This document shows positions 42,336 to 50,466 of a stretch of DNA of 64,000 nt, piece after piece (position 1 is the stretch's first letter; each line of letters begins with the position of its first letter). Origin of the DNA: Piscinibacter gummiphilus (GTDB taxonomy: Bacteria > Pseudomonadota > Gammaproteobacteria > Burkholderiales > Burkholderiaceae_C); NCBI RefSeq assembly GCF_032681285.1, contig NZ_CP136336.1, forward strand, positions 3,893,001-3,957,000, read 5' to 3'. Position numbers and translations under genes: made by a program. A model generated the notes under the pieces. It was not told the DNA's origin, did no database searches, and worked only from the letters and a program-made list of their open reading frames with translations.

Positions 42336-42914
42336 GTGACGACACCTCTGTATCCGACTTTTGAGAAACGAATCGGCGACGCTGTCGATGTGCTCATAAG
42401 AGTTCAGGTGGAACCCTGGGTGTTTCTGAACGCTGGGCACCCGATGAAATTGAGCATGTTCGATGGTCGGCCGATTCACTATCAGGGCATAGGGTTCGAA
42501 GGGTCGCCTCGTCACGTCTTTTGGGGCCGCTACATCGAACCGTTCCTTGAAGATCTCGCCATTAAGCAGATCGCAAGTGCTGTAAAGGAAGCTCGAGAAC
42601 GGCAGGTAGACGCAAAGCTTCTTCTTCCCGAAGTTCAAAACCTTTTGCTGGCTGCATGCACGAAGGTGTATCGAAGAATGGCTCAGATCGATCAAAGCCT
42701 TCTCGGAAAAGGTTTTCCTGAGAAGGTGCGACTACGGTCTACCACACGCGAATACGAGGAAATGAGCAGCTTCATTAAGAAGCACATTGATGCCGAGCTT
42801 GAAATGTGGAAGCCTCGCCCCTGGTACGAGGGCTGGTACGAGCGAAACAAGTTTGTCGTATGGGCCGTCGGTACAGTCATTGCCATCGCCGGGTTGGCGG
42901 TCAAGTTCTTGTGA
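42336..42914 (+). CDS. Cassette 47: hypothetical tail-anchored protein
   Basis: A 192-residue protein from the GTG at 42336 (VTTPLYPTFEKRIGDAVDVL); an ATG in attC 46 is an alternative. A soluble helical region is followed by a C-terminal TM segment (FVVWAVGTVIAIAGLAVKFL), so it is probably tail-anchored in the inner membrane. Not recognised. Confidence 0.65.
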   Translation: MTTPLYPTFEKRIGDAVDVLIRVQVEPWVFLNAGHPMKLSMFDGRPIHYQGIGFEGSPRHVFWGRYIEPFLEDLAIKQIASAVKEARERQVDAKLLLPEVQNLLLAACTKVYRRMAQIDQSLLGKGFPEKVRLRSTTREYEEMSSFIKKHIDAELEMWKPRPWYEGWYERNKFVVWAVGTVIAIAGLAVKFL

Positions 42915-42918
42915 GAGC

Positions 42919-42987
42919 GCCTAACCCTTCCATCGAGAGGACATGCCCCGGCGAGCCGGGTCATGCCTCTCATGTCAAACGTTAGGC
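42919..42987 (+). repeat. attC 47
   Basis: 69 bp, class B with GGCGAGCC loop. Cores GCCTAAC and GTTAGGC. It pairs with the cassette 47 start over 12 bp. Confidence 0.95.
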
Positions 42988-43005
42988 GCCTGAGGAGCGA
43001 GCGCA

Positions 43006-43458
43006 TTGACTCCGCGTGAGATCCAAACCTACTTGCACGAGCACATCCCGCTGTCCGCAGCAATGCAAGTGCAAGTCGAAGTTGCAACGCCTGAGCAAGT
43101 CGTTCTTGGTGCGCCATTGCAGCCAAACATCAATCACAGAGAGACCGTGTTTGGCGGTAGCGCATCGGCCCTTGCCATCCTTTCAGCCTGGTCGCTTCTT
43201 TACGTCAAGCTATCCGCGGGCGGCTATAAGACCCGGCTGGTCATCCAGCGCAACTCCATGAGCTACGAGCAGGCCATTCTTGGCTACTTCACCGCTCACG
43301 CCCTTTCCCCTGATGCAGAGCACTGGAAGGCGTTTACACGCATGCTAGAGCGCAAAGGTCGCGCCAGAATCTCCGTGTCATCAACCCTCCTGTACGAGGG
43401 TCAAGAAGTTGGGCGCTTCGAAGGAGAGTTCGTTGCACTGGGTACAACAGGCGCCTAA
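43006..43458 (+). CDS. Cassette 48: YiiD_C-type putative thioesterase
   Basis: A 150-residue hotdog-fold protein with a TTG start and GAGGAG eight bases upstream. TPREIQTYLHEHIPLSAAMQV and PNINHRETVFGGSASALAILSAWSLL are the conserved parts of the YiiD C-terminal (putative thioesterase) domain. The substrate is unknown. Confidence 0.85.
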   Translation: MTPREIQTYLHEHIPLSAAMQVQVEVATPEQVVLGAPLQPNINHRETVFGGSASALAILSAWSLLYVKLSAGGYKTRLVIQRNSMSYEQAILGYFTAHALSPDAEHWKAFTRMLERKGRARISVSSTLLYEGQEVGRFEGEFVALGTTGA

Positions 43459-43521
43459 CCCCTCCATCGAGCTGACATGCCCCGGCAAGCCGGGTCATGC
43501 AGCTCATGTCAAACGTTAGGC
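43453..43521 (+). repeat. attC 48
   Basis: 69 bp, class B with a compensated outer-arm change: GAGCTGAC left, GCAGCTCATG right. Cores GCCTAAC and GTTAGGC. Confidence 0.95.
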
Positions 43522-43527
43522 GGCGCT

Positions 43528-43887
43528 ATGGGCGAGAACGCCTCGCTTCTCAGAGTTCGGCGGCGCGCTGCTTCGGCGAAGAGAGGTGCCACTGCCAAGA
43601 AGAGCGGGCTCGTGCCTACGATCGCCACCGCAATGGTTTCGCCTGAGCGTCGAGCCAAGCGCAGTGCTCGCTCGATGCGACGGTTGTCAGTCAGTCAGTG
43701 GGTTAGCCGTCGTGGGCGCCCTGCACCGTCCAACGCATGCTGCGAACCGGTGCTCCCGGAACCCACACGCCGGCTAAAGTTGCTCGCCTGGCAGCGCCAA
43801 GCTCTATCGAACGCGGCGCCGCCTAACCCTTCCATCGAGCTGACATGCCCCGGCAAGCCGGGTCATGCAGCTCATGTCAAACGTTAG
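43528..43887 (+). CDS. Cassette 49: doubtful basic protein in an ORF-poor cassette
   Basis: A 119-residue frame (MGENASLLRVRRRAASAKRG) very rich in Arg, Ser and Ala, ending on the TAG of the attC 49 core. A partial copy with several changes exists in cassette 83. The repeated GTCAGTCAGTCAGTGGG at 43686 and the composition suggest the cassette may be non-coding rather than protein-coding. Confidence 0.35.
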   Translation: MGENASLLRVRRRAASAKRGATAKKSGLVPTIATAMVSPERRAKRSARSMRRLSVSQWVSRRGRPAPSNACCEPVLPEPTRRLKLLAWQRQALSNAAPPNPSIELTCPGKPGHAAHVKR

Positions 43888-43889
43888 GC
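43821..43889 (+). repeat. attC 49
   Basis: 69 bp, class B with the GAGCTGAC / GCAGCTC arm variant. Cores GCCTAAC and GTTAGGC. It pairs with the cassette 49 start over 12 bp. Confidence 0.95.
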
Positions 43890-43902
43890 GCCGGAGGTGA
43901 CC

Positions 43903-44343
43903 GTGTTTGCGTTTCTAAAGAGGCAAGAGAAGATAGACCGGCGCGATATCGAGCAGCTGATCTTTGACATCGCGGAACACCAGCGAGAGGCAGACTTTCA
44001 TCTGCTATACAAGTTGATGGCTGGCCGCGAGGTCTTCGTTGGCATCAACCGAGCATCGCTGCCCACTTCCATCGAACCAGGAGTTCCCTATACCACCCAG
44101 GCATCTGACCGGCTCGAAATGAAGACGGTTTCCATACCAAACCATGGAGCCTGGTCTTCAGCCGCCACCCTCGCATCCCACCCTTTGCTTGCTGGCTCGT
44201 ATGTTGGAATGCAATGGTTCGACTTCCTGAGGATGACACGGAAGGTTCCAGAACTACGCGGCGCCGCTCTTCAAGGCAAAACCTCGTGGGTAGCTTTTGA
44301 CAAAGAGCGCATTGCGTATGTACTGGCGCAATCCGGCGCCTAA
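43903..44343 (+). CDS. Cassette 50: hypothetical protein, weakly SseB-like
   Basis: A 146-residue protein with a GTG start at 43903, chosen because CGGAGG lies five bases upstream. FHLLYKLMAGREVFVGINRASLP faintly recalls the N-terminal part of SseB-like domains. Not firmly assigned. Confidence 0.6.
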   Translation: MFAFLKRQEKIDRRDIEQLIFDIAEHQREADFHLLYKLMAGREVFVGINRASLPTSIEPGVPYTTQASDRLEMKTVSIPNHGAWSSAATLASHPLLAGSYVGMQWFDFLRMTRKVPELRGAALQGKTSWVAFDKERIAYVLAQSGA

Positions 44344-44406
44344 CCCTTCCATCGAGAGGACGTCGCCCGGCAAGCCGGCCGCCGCCTCTCATGTCAAACG
44401 TTAGAC
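44338..44406 (+). repeat. attC 50
   Basis: 69 bp, class C. Cores GCCTAAC and GTTAGAC. It pairs with the cassette 50 start over 13 bp. Confidence 0.95.
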
Positions 44407-44429
44407 GCCCTTGATTCATCGGAGAGCGA

Positions 44430-44861
44430 ATGCGAAACCAGTTCCTCACTGCGGTCGTCACTAGCGCAGCCCTGATGTTTTCCCAGCAGCTAGCAGCACA
44501 GCCAAACAATAAGTCGCCTGGCCAAGCGTCCACAAAGTCGAGTTCATCTCAGGCGGAGGCCGAAGTCGAAGCTAAGGTCAACATCGTTTGGCAAGGCTTC
44601 CTAGCAACAATAAGAAGAGGTGACGTCGCTGCAGCGCAGGCATATGTGCATCCACGCTCCCCGTTCGCCGCCCAGCTGAAGCAATCCTTCCCTCAAATGC
44701 AAAAGCGTCTTGCAGATGTTCGCAATGAGATTGCCTTGTCCGCGCTATACGGCCCAATTGCTGAGTGCGACATGATTGTGCAAAGGTCCGACGGATCAAA
44801 TCAGTTTTACCCAGTTTCCTTTGTCAAAGAAGGGCAAGCGTGGCTGATCAAGTCTATGTAG
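44430..44861 (+). CDS. Cassette 51: exported hypothetical protein
   Basis: A 143-residue protein with a signal peptide (FLTAVVTSAALMFSQQLAAQ), a Ser-rich linker and a domain starting VNIVWQGFLATIRRGDVAAAQAYVHP that looks NTF2-like. GGAGAGCGA precedes the ATG. Confidence 0.7.
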   Translation: MRNQFLTAVVTSAALMFSQQLAAQPNNKSPGQASTKSSSSQAEAEVEAKVNIVWQGFLATIRRGDVAAAQAYVHPRSPFAAQLKQSFPQMQKRLADVRNEIALSALYGPIAECDMIVQRSDGSNQFYPVSFVKEGQAWLIKSM

Positions 44862-44868
44862 CAGGGGC

Positions 44869-44937
44869 GTCTAACCCTTCCATCGAGAGGACGTCACCCG
44901 GCAAGCCGGGTGCCGCCTCTCATGTCAAACGTTAGGC
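44869..44937 (+). repeat. attC 51
   Basis: 69 bp, class C (GTCACCCGG). Cores GTCTAAC and GTTAGGC. It pairs with the cassette 51 start (GTTAGACGCCC) over 11 bp. Confidence 0.95.
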
Positions 44938-44944
44938 CGCACGA

Positions 44945-45430
44945 ATGACCACCGAAGACTTTCTGCGAGTACTTCTTGCAATCGACTTTCCAGAGAAGTA
45001 TTGGTCTCTGTGCGATCGCTACTCATCCAGTCCAACCACGACCTACAACGGGCAAAAGGCAGAGGTTCTTTCTGCCTTCGAGTCGCTCGGTGTCAAGCCT
45101 CGCTATGACGGCCGAGATCGTTCATACGCCATCGAGACCGAAAAGATCGGCGAGGTGGAATGGGGCGCTTTGTTCGCAAAGCAACGCCATGGCCAAGAAC
45201 TCATGATTTCAGGCGTAGGACCAAACGGCAGGGTTGGGTCGAACTTTGCGTCTTTGGCATATGACGCGAAGCGCCTTTCAGATCCTGGCTTCTCCAGAAG
45301 TCCGTTCTCCGGTCCACCTCCCTATCCGAGACCACAAGTAGCCGATTCAGCCGCACTAGCGGGGCTAGTTCGGGAATTCGTCGCACTCGTACACGAGATA
45401 AAGGCAGCTCTTCGTGCGCGTGCGGCCTAA
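44945..45430 (+). CDS. Cassette 52: hypothetical protein
   Basis: A 161-residue soluble protein starting MTTEDFLRVLLAIDFPEKYW. An alpha/beta N-terminal part, a Pro-rich stretch (SPFSGPPPYPRP) and a C-terminal helix. Size and layout fit the immunity-type proteins of this array, but no family is recognised. Confidence 0.65.
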   Translation: MTTEDFLRVLLAIDFPEKYWSLCDRYSSSPTTTYNGQKAEVLSAFESLGVKPRYDGRDRSYAIETEKIGEVEWGALFAKQRHGQELMISGVGPNGRVGSNFASLAYDAKRLSDPGFSRSPFSGPPPYPRPQVADSAALAGLVREFVALVHEIKAALRARAA

Positions 45431-45496
45431 CCCTTCCATCGAGAGGACGTCACAAGGGCTACGCCCTTGCGCCGCCTCTCATGTCAAACGTTAGAA
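45425..45496 (+). repeat. attC 52
   Basis: 72 bp, class D. Cores GCCTAAC and GTTAGAA. It pairs with the cassette 52 start over 13 bp. Confidence 0.95.
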
Positions 45497-45512
45497 CTCA
45501 TTGCGCAGGCAG

Positions 45513-46331
45513 ATGCAACCGTTCCCAAGATCAGTCGAACTCAAGCTCGCTCGCGCTTCTGAGCAGGTACGTGCCCTCAACGAGGCGGTTACGTCTTGGG
45601 CCGCTGCAAACCCTCTGGTAGCCGCATGCGAACTGAGGGATCGCCGCTTGGGGTTTCGGGTTACCCAGCAAGAGTTCTTGCAGCCCGCTCCACTTGAGCA
45701 TTGGGGTTTGCTGGCTGGCGAGTGCGTTCACAACTTGCGTAGCGCTCTCGACAACCTAGCGTTCTCACTTGCCCGTCTGAATCGCGATCCACCTGAGAGA
45801 CCGAAGGGAATCGCGTTTCCTATCTACACAGAGAAAGCCTCATTCGAGAAGAACGGTCGAAAAAGCATCGATCAGCTTCCTCGGGCCGCAGCCCAGCTTG
45901 TCGAGAAGCTGCAACCGTTTCAAAGAGATGGTTCCTCTGCCCTTGGAACACCCGATAGAGATGCTCTTGTGCTTCTGCAATGGCTAAGCAATAGCGACAA
46001 ACACCAGGTCCCCTCAGTCGTTCTCATTGCGCCAACGGAGATCTCACACAGCTTCACCGCTGCCTATCAGTCCGAAGACGAGGCAGAAAGAGACATGCCT
46101 CCGGATGTAACGATCTGGGCTGGCCCCTTGAGCGCAGGCGCAGTCCTAATCGAATATCGCACCAAGTACCCCCTGGCATCAGTGGGAGGAAAGTTCGATG
46201 GCACAGCGATCGTTGCACTTCAGACGAACTCAGAACCGCAAGCAATAGTCCCTGTGCTGCAAGCGCTGAACCAGTATGTGGCTTTGGTCTGTGCTCAGTT
46301 CAGCCCCTTCTTCGCGCCACTGCAAAGATGA
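45513..46331 (+). CDS. Cassette 53: conserved HEPN-like protein
   Basis: A 272-residue protein. HWGLLAGECVHNLRSALDNLAFSLARL and LLQWLSNSDKHQVP form a recurrent pair in conserved hypothetical proteins with a HEPN-like helical core; the second His may be functional. The rest is beta-rich. The ATG at 45513 is used; a TTG four codons upstream is possible. Confidence 0.68.
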   Translation: MQPFPRSVELKLARASEQVRALNEAVTSWAAANPLVAACELRDRRLGFRVTQQEFLQPAPLEHWGLLAGECVHNLRSALDNLAFSLARLNRDPPERPKGIAFPIYTEKASFEKNGRKSIDQLPRAAAQLVEKLQPFQRDGSSALGTPDRDALVLLQWLSNSDKHQVPSVVLIAPTEISHSFTAAYQSEDEAERDMPPDVTIWAGPLSAGAVLIEYRTKYPLASVGGKFDGTAIVALQTNSEPQAIVPVLQALNQYVALVCAQFSPFFAPLQR

Positions 46332-46332
46332 G

Positions 46333-46401
46333 TTCTAACCCTTCCATCGAGCTGACATGCCCCGGCAAGCCGGGTCATGCAGCTCATGTCAAACGTTGAG
46401 C
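46333..46401 (+). repeat. attC 53
   Basis: 69 bp, class B with the GAGCTGAC / GCAGCTC arm variant. Cores TTCTAAC and GTTGAGC. It pairs with the cassette 53 start (GTTAGAACTCAT) over 12 bp. Confidence 0.95.
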
Positions 46402-46826
46402 ATCACGAGTGGGCCCGGCGAGTTCTCTTTGCTTATGAGCCTTCGTTCAGCATCGCAAGTTCAAGTCGCATGCGCGGTTCGCGAGCCTTCGGTCACCGCT
46501 CGCCGTCTGCCGCCAATGATGAACCCAGCGCCTGCCGCCTACCAACACAACCCAAGTGAAGAAGGCCAGGCTTTTCCTGTCTCGGCACTTGTGCAATGCG
46601 ATCGACCGGCCGGTAGAGGTCAGTCAGTGGTTGGCGCTTCGCGCCGCTTGAGTGGTCAGAAGTTGGGCGCTGCCACGAAGGGCAGCGCTGCAGCTGTGCA
46701 GCTTCGAGCGCCGGCGCGGCTGTTCCGAGAATCGCAATGCTTGGCAAGGCCTAAGCCCACTTCAGCACCCCAAGACAGGGGCACTTCTTCGCGCTTGTCG
46801 AGGCATGTAGCCATGTCACGCGCGAT
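46402..46826. other. Cassette 54: probably non-coding cassette, copy 1
   Basis: A 425-base cassette almost identical to cassette 75. A frame from 46435 (MSLRSASQVQVACAV) runs into the attC with low-complexity composition. It contains GGTCAGTCAGTGGTTGGCG at about 46619 and several short inverted repeats (GGCGCTTCGCGCC). It resembles cassette 20 at both ends. It may make an RNA rather than a protein. Confidence 0.55.
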
Positions 46827-46898
46827 GCCCAACTATTCCATCGAGAGGACGTCACAAGGGCTACGCCCTTGCGCCGCCTCTCATGTCAAACGTTAGGC
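46827..46898 (+). repeat. attC 54
   Basis: 72 bp, class D. Cores GCCCAAC and GTTAGGC; CAACTATTCC replaces CTAACCCTTCC. Confidence 0.93.
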
Positions 46899-46905
46899 GC
46901 CGTAG

Positions 46906-47442
46906 ATGAGTTGGCCAACACGCATCTCTCAGTATCAAGAACTCGCAAAGGAGCTTCACGAGCTGATGTTCGGAGCGGCAAGCCCTTACCTGCCTCCCAA
47001 CGCAGGAGCAACAGACGACCAGCTGAAGCAGCTAGAAACCCAAATCGACGCAGAACTGGATTCCGACTACAAAGAATTCCTTCGGTGCGCAAACGGCTGG
47101 CCATCTTTTACAGGCTCCATATCGCTACTAGGTTCCGAACTCGCCACGCAAACGAAAGAGCTTGCTTTTGCCAATCGGAACGTTGGCGCGATATCAGGTG
47201 CGGCGCTTGGCCCGTACAAGAAGCTTAGAAGGATCCTGATTCCAGTGGGAGTTAGCAATGCAACGCTCGACGTCATCTGCATGGTCCCCAATTCAGGCAA
47301 AGTCAATCCAGAGACGATCTGTTTCAACAACACAGAGCCCGATGTATACCCATCGTTCTCAGCGTTCTTCGACATGGTGGCAAGCACGCTTCCTACCAGC
47401 ATTGATCACTACTCAAAGAGGCACCGCACGCGCGGCGCCTAA
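46906..47442 (+). CDS. Cassette 55: SMI1/KNR4 (SUKH) family protein
   Basis: A 178-residue protein. GATDDQLKQLETQIDAELDSDYKEFLRCANGWPSF is the SUKH N-terminal signature (helix then CANGW), and YPSFSAFFDMVAS closes the fold. SUKH proteins are widespread immunity proteins against polymorphic nuclease toxins. No toxin is encoded nearby. Confidence 0.88.
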   Translation: MSWPTRISQYQELAKELHELMFGAASPYLPPNAGATDDQLKQLETQIDAELDSDYKEFLRCANGWPSFTGSISLLGSELATQTKELAFANRNVGAISGAALGPYKKLRRILIPVGVSNATLDVICMVPNSGKVNPETICFNNTEPDVYPSFSAFFDMVASTLPTSIDHYSKRHRTRGA

Positions 47443-47505
47443 CCCTTCCATCGAGAGGACGTCACCCGGCAAGCCGGGTGCCGCCTCTCATGTCAAACGT
47501 TAGCT
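47437..47505 (+). repeat. attC 55
   Basis: 69 bp, class C. Cores GCCTAAC and GTTAGCT. It pairs with the cassette 55 start over 9-11 bp. Confidence 0.95.
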
Positions 47506-47510
47506 TTCAC

Positions 47511-47963
47511 ATGAACGAACGATTTCTCCCTCCGAAAGCAGAAGTAGCTGACGCCCATCAAGTCAAACCCACCAGTCTTGGCCGAACCGTTATGGTCGTC
47601 GTATGCACTTCGCTGATCTCACTTGCTCTAGCTTGGTTCGTGGCCCCACTTGTCGCTGGCTCTATCGTTGTGGCAGTCAAGGGAACTAGCTCCGACGTCC
47701 CTCCAGAGTTCCTCGTCTTAGATCTACTCTTCTCAACCTTAGTTTTTGTAGTCGGCTGCTACTTGGCAGCCAAGCTGGCCAGAAGGCACGGCCTTTTCGC
47801 AGCAGCCGCCACTGGCGTAGCAGGAGCAGTCGTAAATGTCATTCAGTTTGGCGGCGTTAGCGCCCTGGCAAGCAGCGACTTTCCTGCCTGGTACAAGTTC
47901 TTTCCATCGCACCTAGTCGCGGCCGTTCTCGGCATCATCCTGGCTCGGCGCAGTGAAAGCTAA
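47511..47963 (+). CDS. Cassette 56: hypothetical membrane protein
   Basis: A 150-residue protein with four hydrophobic segments at about 25-52, 65-88, 96-112 and 128-145. Not recognised. The ATG lies five bases after the attC core. Confidence 0.65.
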   Translation: MNERFLPPKAEVADAHQVKPTSLGRTVMVVVCTSLISLALAWFVAPLVAGSIVVAVKGTSSDVPPEFLVLDLLFSTLVFVVGCYLAAKLARRHGLFAAAATGVAGAVVNVIQFGGVSALASSDFPAWYKFFPSHLVAAVLGIILARRSES

Positions 47964-48026
47964 CCCTTCCATCGAAAGGACGCTGCCCGGCAAGCCGGTC
48001 AGCGCCTCTCATGTCAAACGTTAGAG
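47958..48026 (+). repeat. attC 56
   Basis: 69 bp, class F with ATCGAAAGGA. Cores AGCTAAC and GTTAGAG. It pairs with the cassette 56 start over 12 bp. Confidence 0.95.
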
Positions 48027-48051
48027 CGCATCACGCGCGAATCATCTGTCA

Positions 48052-48504
48052 ATGCAAGGCCAGGTCACCTTTGAAGACGCAGTTGCATCCGATGCCGAGG
48101 CCCTCGCAGCCATTCGGGTAGAGGCAATGCGAGAGAGCCTGGAGCGCATTGGCAGGTTCGATCCAGAGCGTGCTAGAGATCGCATTCTGTCCACCTTCTC
48201 TCCTGCTCACACTCGCCACATCCTGTCGTCGGGCACGAAAGTCGGCTTCTTTGTCGTCAAGCCTGGAGAAGGTGGGCTGCTTCTGGAGCATTTGTACGTC
48301 ATGCCTGGTCGTCAAGCCCTAGGTATCGGTGCCGCTGTGTTGGCCGAGGTCTTTGCGCAAGCTGATAGAGCAGGCTGTTCAGTGCGTGTCGGTGCGCTTC
48401 GAGAGAGCGATTCAAATCGCTTCTATGCGCGGCACGGGTTCGTCTTGGTTGAGCAGGCCGAATTCGATAACTACTATGTCTGCCATGCCACCAATGCGCT
48501 CTAA
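48052..48504 (+). CDS. Cassette 57: GNAT-family N-acetyltransferase
   Basis: A 150-residue protein. LLLEHLYVMPGRQALGIGAAVLAEVFAQAD is the acetyl-CoA-binding segment with a modified Q/RxxGxG/A loop, and ALRESDSNRFYARHGFVLVEQ the C-terminal GNAT signature. The substrate is unknown. Confidence 0.88.
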   Translation: MQGQVTFEDAVASDAEALAAIRVEAMRESLERIGRFDPERARDRILSTFSPAHTRHILSSGTKVGFFVVKPGEGGLLLEHLYVMPGRQALGIGAAVLAEVFAQADRAGCSVRVGALRESDSNRFYARHGFVLVEQAEFDNYYVCHATNAL

Positions 48505-48567
48505 CCCTTCCATCGAGAGGACGTCGCCCGGCAAGCCGGGCGCCGCCTCTCATGTCAAACGTTAGAC
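48499..48567 (+). repeat. attC 57
   Basis: 69 bp, class C. Cores CTCTAAC and GTTAGAC. It pairs with the cassette 57 start over 12 bp. Confidence 0.95.
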
Positions 48568-48579
48568 GCGCGCAAAACC

Positions 48580-49050
48580 ATGAGTCCACAGTTGTCCGCC
48601 TTTGTCGCCGAAGCCAAGAGACTGTCTTCATTTGCAGAACTCGACTTCTCCGACATCAACGCAACCGATCTCTCCGGAGAGAATCTTTTGCACTTGGCTG
48701 TAGCCTGGGAGAACCACTCCATCGCAGCAGAACTACTTAAGGCCGGGATCAATATCAACCAGCACGGGGATCTTGGACATACGCCACTTCATGAGGCGTG
48801 CGCGAAGGGCGATCTCGAGATGGTGAAACTACTTGTTCACGCTGGCGCCGATCTGTTTGCACTAACGGAAGGCCATCCGCCGTTCACGAGCGCCAGATAC
48901 GGCGGCCATGATCACATCTGCGACTACTTGTCAGTTGAGATGAAGCGCGCTCAGGAGAGAGAGCAAGCTACATACCTCCGGGCTCGCATCGCTCAGCTTC
49001 GGCGAGAAATCGATCGGCTAGAAGGCCAGCTCGGTGCAGCGCGCGCCTAA
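48580..49050 (+). CDS. Cassette 58: ankyrin-repeat protein
   Basis: A 156-residue protein. Ankyrin repeats are visible at SGENLLHLAVAWENHSIAAELLKAGI, LGHTPLHEACAKGDLEMVKLLVHAGAD and HPPFTSARYGGHDHICDYL, ending in a short coiled coil (ARIAQLRREIDRLEGQL). A cytoplasmic protein-binding module; the partner is unknown. Confidence 0.88.
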   Translation: MSPQLSAFVAEAKRLSSFAELDFSDINATDLSGENLLHLAVAWENHSIAAELLKAGININQHGDLGHTPLHEACAKGDLEMVKLLVHAGADLFALTEGHPPFTSARYGGHDHICDYLSVEMKRAQEREQATYLRARIAQLRREIDRLEGQLGAARA

Positions 49051-49113
49051 CCCTTCCATCGAGAGGACATGCCCCGGCAAGCCGGGTCATGCCTCTCATG
49101 TCAAACGTTAGGC
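49045..49113 (+). repeat. attC 58
   Basis: 69 bp, class B. Cores GCCTAAC and GTTAGGC. Confidence 0.95.
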
Positions 49114-49119
49114 ATCGCC

Positions 49120-49836
49120 ATGAGCAAACTGCCACCGGACCAACTGCTGTTCGAGATCGAAGACATCATTCGGACCATGCCGCCGATTGAGTCGCTGGGC
49201 AACGACTCTTCAGATGTACTTGTGTGGCTCGGCCGCGCTTCCGCCGCCATTCACGCATGGGAGCCAATGAAGGCAATCACAACGTTCGATGGCCACATCG
49301 AACGCCTCAGCACGCACTCATCAAGTGAGTATGCGCGCGCAACACGAGGCGTTCTAGTGCTCCTTCACCAAGCGCAGAATGATCTGCGTATGCGAACTAC
49401 AGGGCCTTTGTCTATTGGCATTCAAAAGGGCTCTGTCTTCCAATACTTTGACGAAATCCGCCAAGTGATTGAATTGGCCCGCAAAGATCTTCTCTTCGTT
49501 GACCCGTACCTTGATCCTGAATTCGTTTCTAGGTATCTACCGCTCATCGCAAAAGGGGTCAATGTTCGCCTCTTAGGTAGCAAATCCGCACCTGCCGTAG
49601 CTACAGCCGCCGCCCTCTTCGCTCAGCAGGAAGGCATGTCAGTTTCCGTCCGGTCCTCGCCAGGCCTTCACGACCGCTATCTGTTTGTCGATGGATCGGC
49701 TTGTTATCAGTCGGGCGCGTCGTTCAAAGACGGTGCAAAGAAGGCCCCCACAACCCTCACACAAATCACAGATGCCTTTGCGGCCGTGCAGAGCACCTAT
49801 GAGGGCCTTTGGTCATCGGCAACTCTGCATCCGTGA
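49120..49836 (+). CDS. Cassette 59: phospholipase D-like (PLD) protein
   Basis: A 238-residue protein. ARKDLLFVDPYLDPEFVSRYL is the typical PLD-like strand-loop, and LHDRYLFVDGSACYQSGASFKD (H184, D191) replaces the HKD motif. Only one such motif is present, so it would act as a dimer or be an HxD/HDR variant of the PLD-nuclease type found in defence and phage systems. The catalytic Lys is absent (Arg at that place). Confidence 0.75.
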   Translation: MSKLPPDQLLFEIEDIIRTMPPIESLGNDSSDVLVWLGRASAAIHAWEPMKAITTFDGHIERLSTHSSSEYARATRGVLVLLHQAQNDLRMRTTGPLSIGIQKGSVFQYFDEIRQVIELARKDLLFVDPYLDPEFVSRYLPLIAKGVNVRLLGSKSAPAVATAAALFAQQEGMSVSVRSSPGLHDRYLFVDGSACYQSGASFKDGAKKAPTTLTQITDAFAAVQSTYEGLWSSATLHP

Positions 49837-49846
49837 GCGCAGCAAT

Positions 49847-49918
49847 GCCTAACCCTTCCATCGAGAGGACGTCACAAGGGCTGCGCCCTTGCGCCGCCTC
49901 TCATGTCAAACGTTAGAG
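49847..49918 (+). repeat. attC 59
   Basis: 72 bp, class D. Cores GCCTAAC and GTTAGAG. Confidence 0.95.
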
Positions 49919-49923
49919 CGCAC

Positions 49924-50391
49924 ATGAGCCTTCCTCACTGCCCAAACTGTCGCGAACGCATGTCCTCAGTTGAGCAAGGCATGGGTGGCGTTTGGTCCTG
50001 CCTGTACTGCGAGGGAACGTGGCTAACCATCGAGCAGCTCAAGTCCCTCGCATCCGTCTGCAAGCCAGCAACCGAGGCACCATCGAAGAATGCCAAGACA
50101 CTTCAAGTCGAGGCGGGTGCCCAGCCGCTTGCATGTCCAGGCTGCGAAGCCAGCTCTCTAGATGCAGTCAGCATGGGCTCCGCAAGCGCCTACCACTGTC
50201 CCCAATGCAGTGGCGCCTTTTTCAAGAAGGGTGTGTTGGCCGCATGCGCACCACAAGTCTTCTCACCTACGCAAGAAGCACCAGTCGTTGGCGCTCTGTT
50301 CGGCGCAATTGGCACAGTCGCAATGCTGGGCGATCCGCTGCCTCTCATCGCAGCCCTGGCATATCAGCCTCGTGCTAAAAGTGCGCTCTAA
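49924..50391 (+). CDS. Cassette 60: double TFIIB-type zinc-ribbon protein
   Basis: A 155-residue protein. Two zinc-ribbon units: CPNCRERMSSVEQGMGGVWSCLYCEGTWL and CPGCEASSLDAVSMGSASAYHCPQCSGAFF, the zf-TFIIB pattern. A hydrophobic C-terminal stretch (VVGALFGAIGTVAMLGDPLP) may contact the membrane. The role is unknown. Confidence 0.8.
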   Translation: MSLPHCPNCRERMSSVEQGMGGVWSCLYCEGTWLTIEQLKSLASVCKPATEAPSKNAKTLQVEAGAQPLACPGCEASSLDAVSMGSASAYHCPQCSGAFFKKGVLAACAPQVFSPTQEAPVVGALFGAIGTVAMLGDPLPLIAALAYQPRAKSAL

Positions 50392-50454
50392 CCCTTCCAT
50401 CGAGAGGACGTCGCCCGGCAAGCCGGGCGCCGCCTCTCATGTCAAACGTTAGGC
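50386..50454 (+). repeat. attC 60
   Basis: 69 bp, class C. Cores CTCTAAC and GTTAGGC. It pairs with the cassette 60 start over 12 bp. Confidence 0.95.
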
Positions 50455-50466
50455 CTCGCCAATTCT

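Noticed and set aside
46435..46896. Protein-coding gene in cassette 54 (and copy in 75).
   Set aside because: Low-complexity composition, no family, and ends only in the attC; kept as a probable non-coding cassette.
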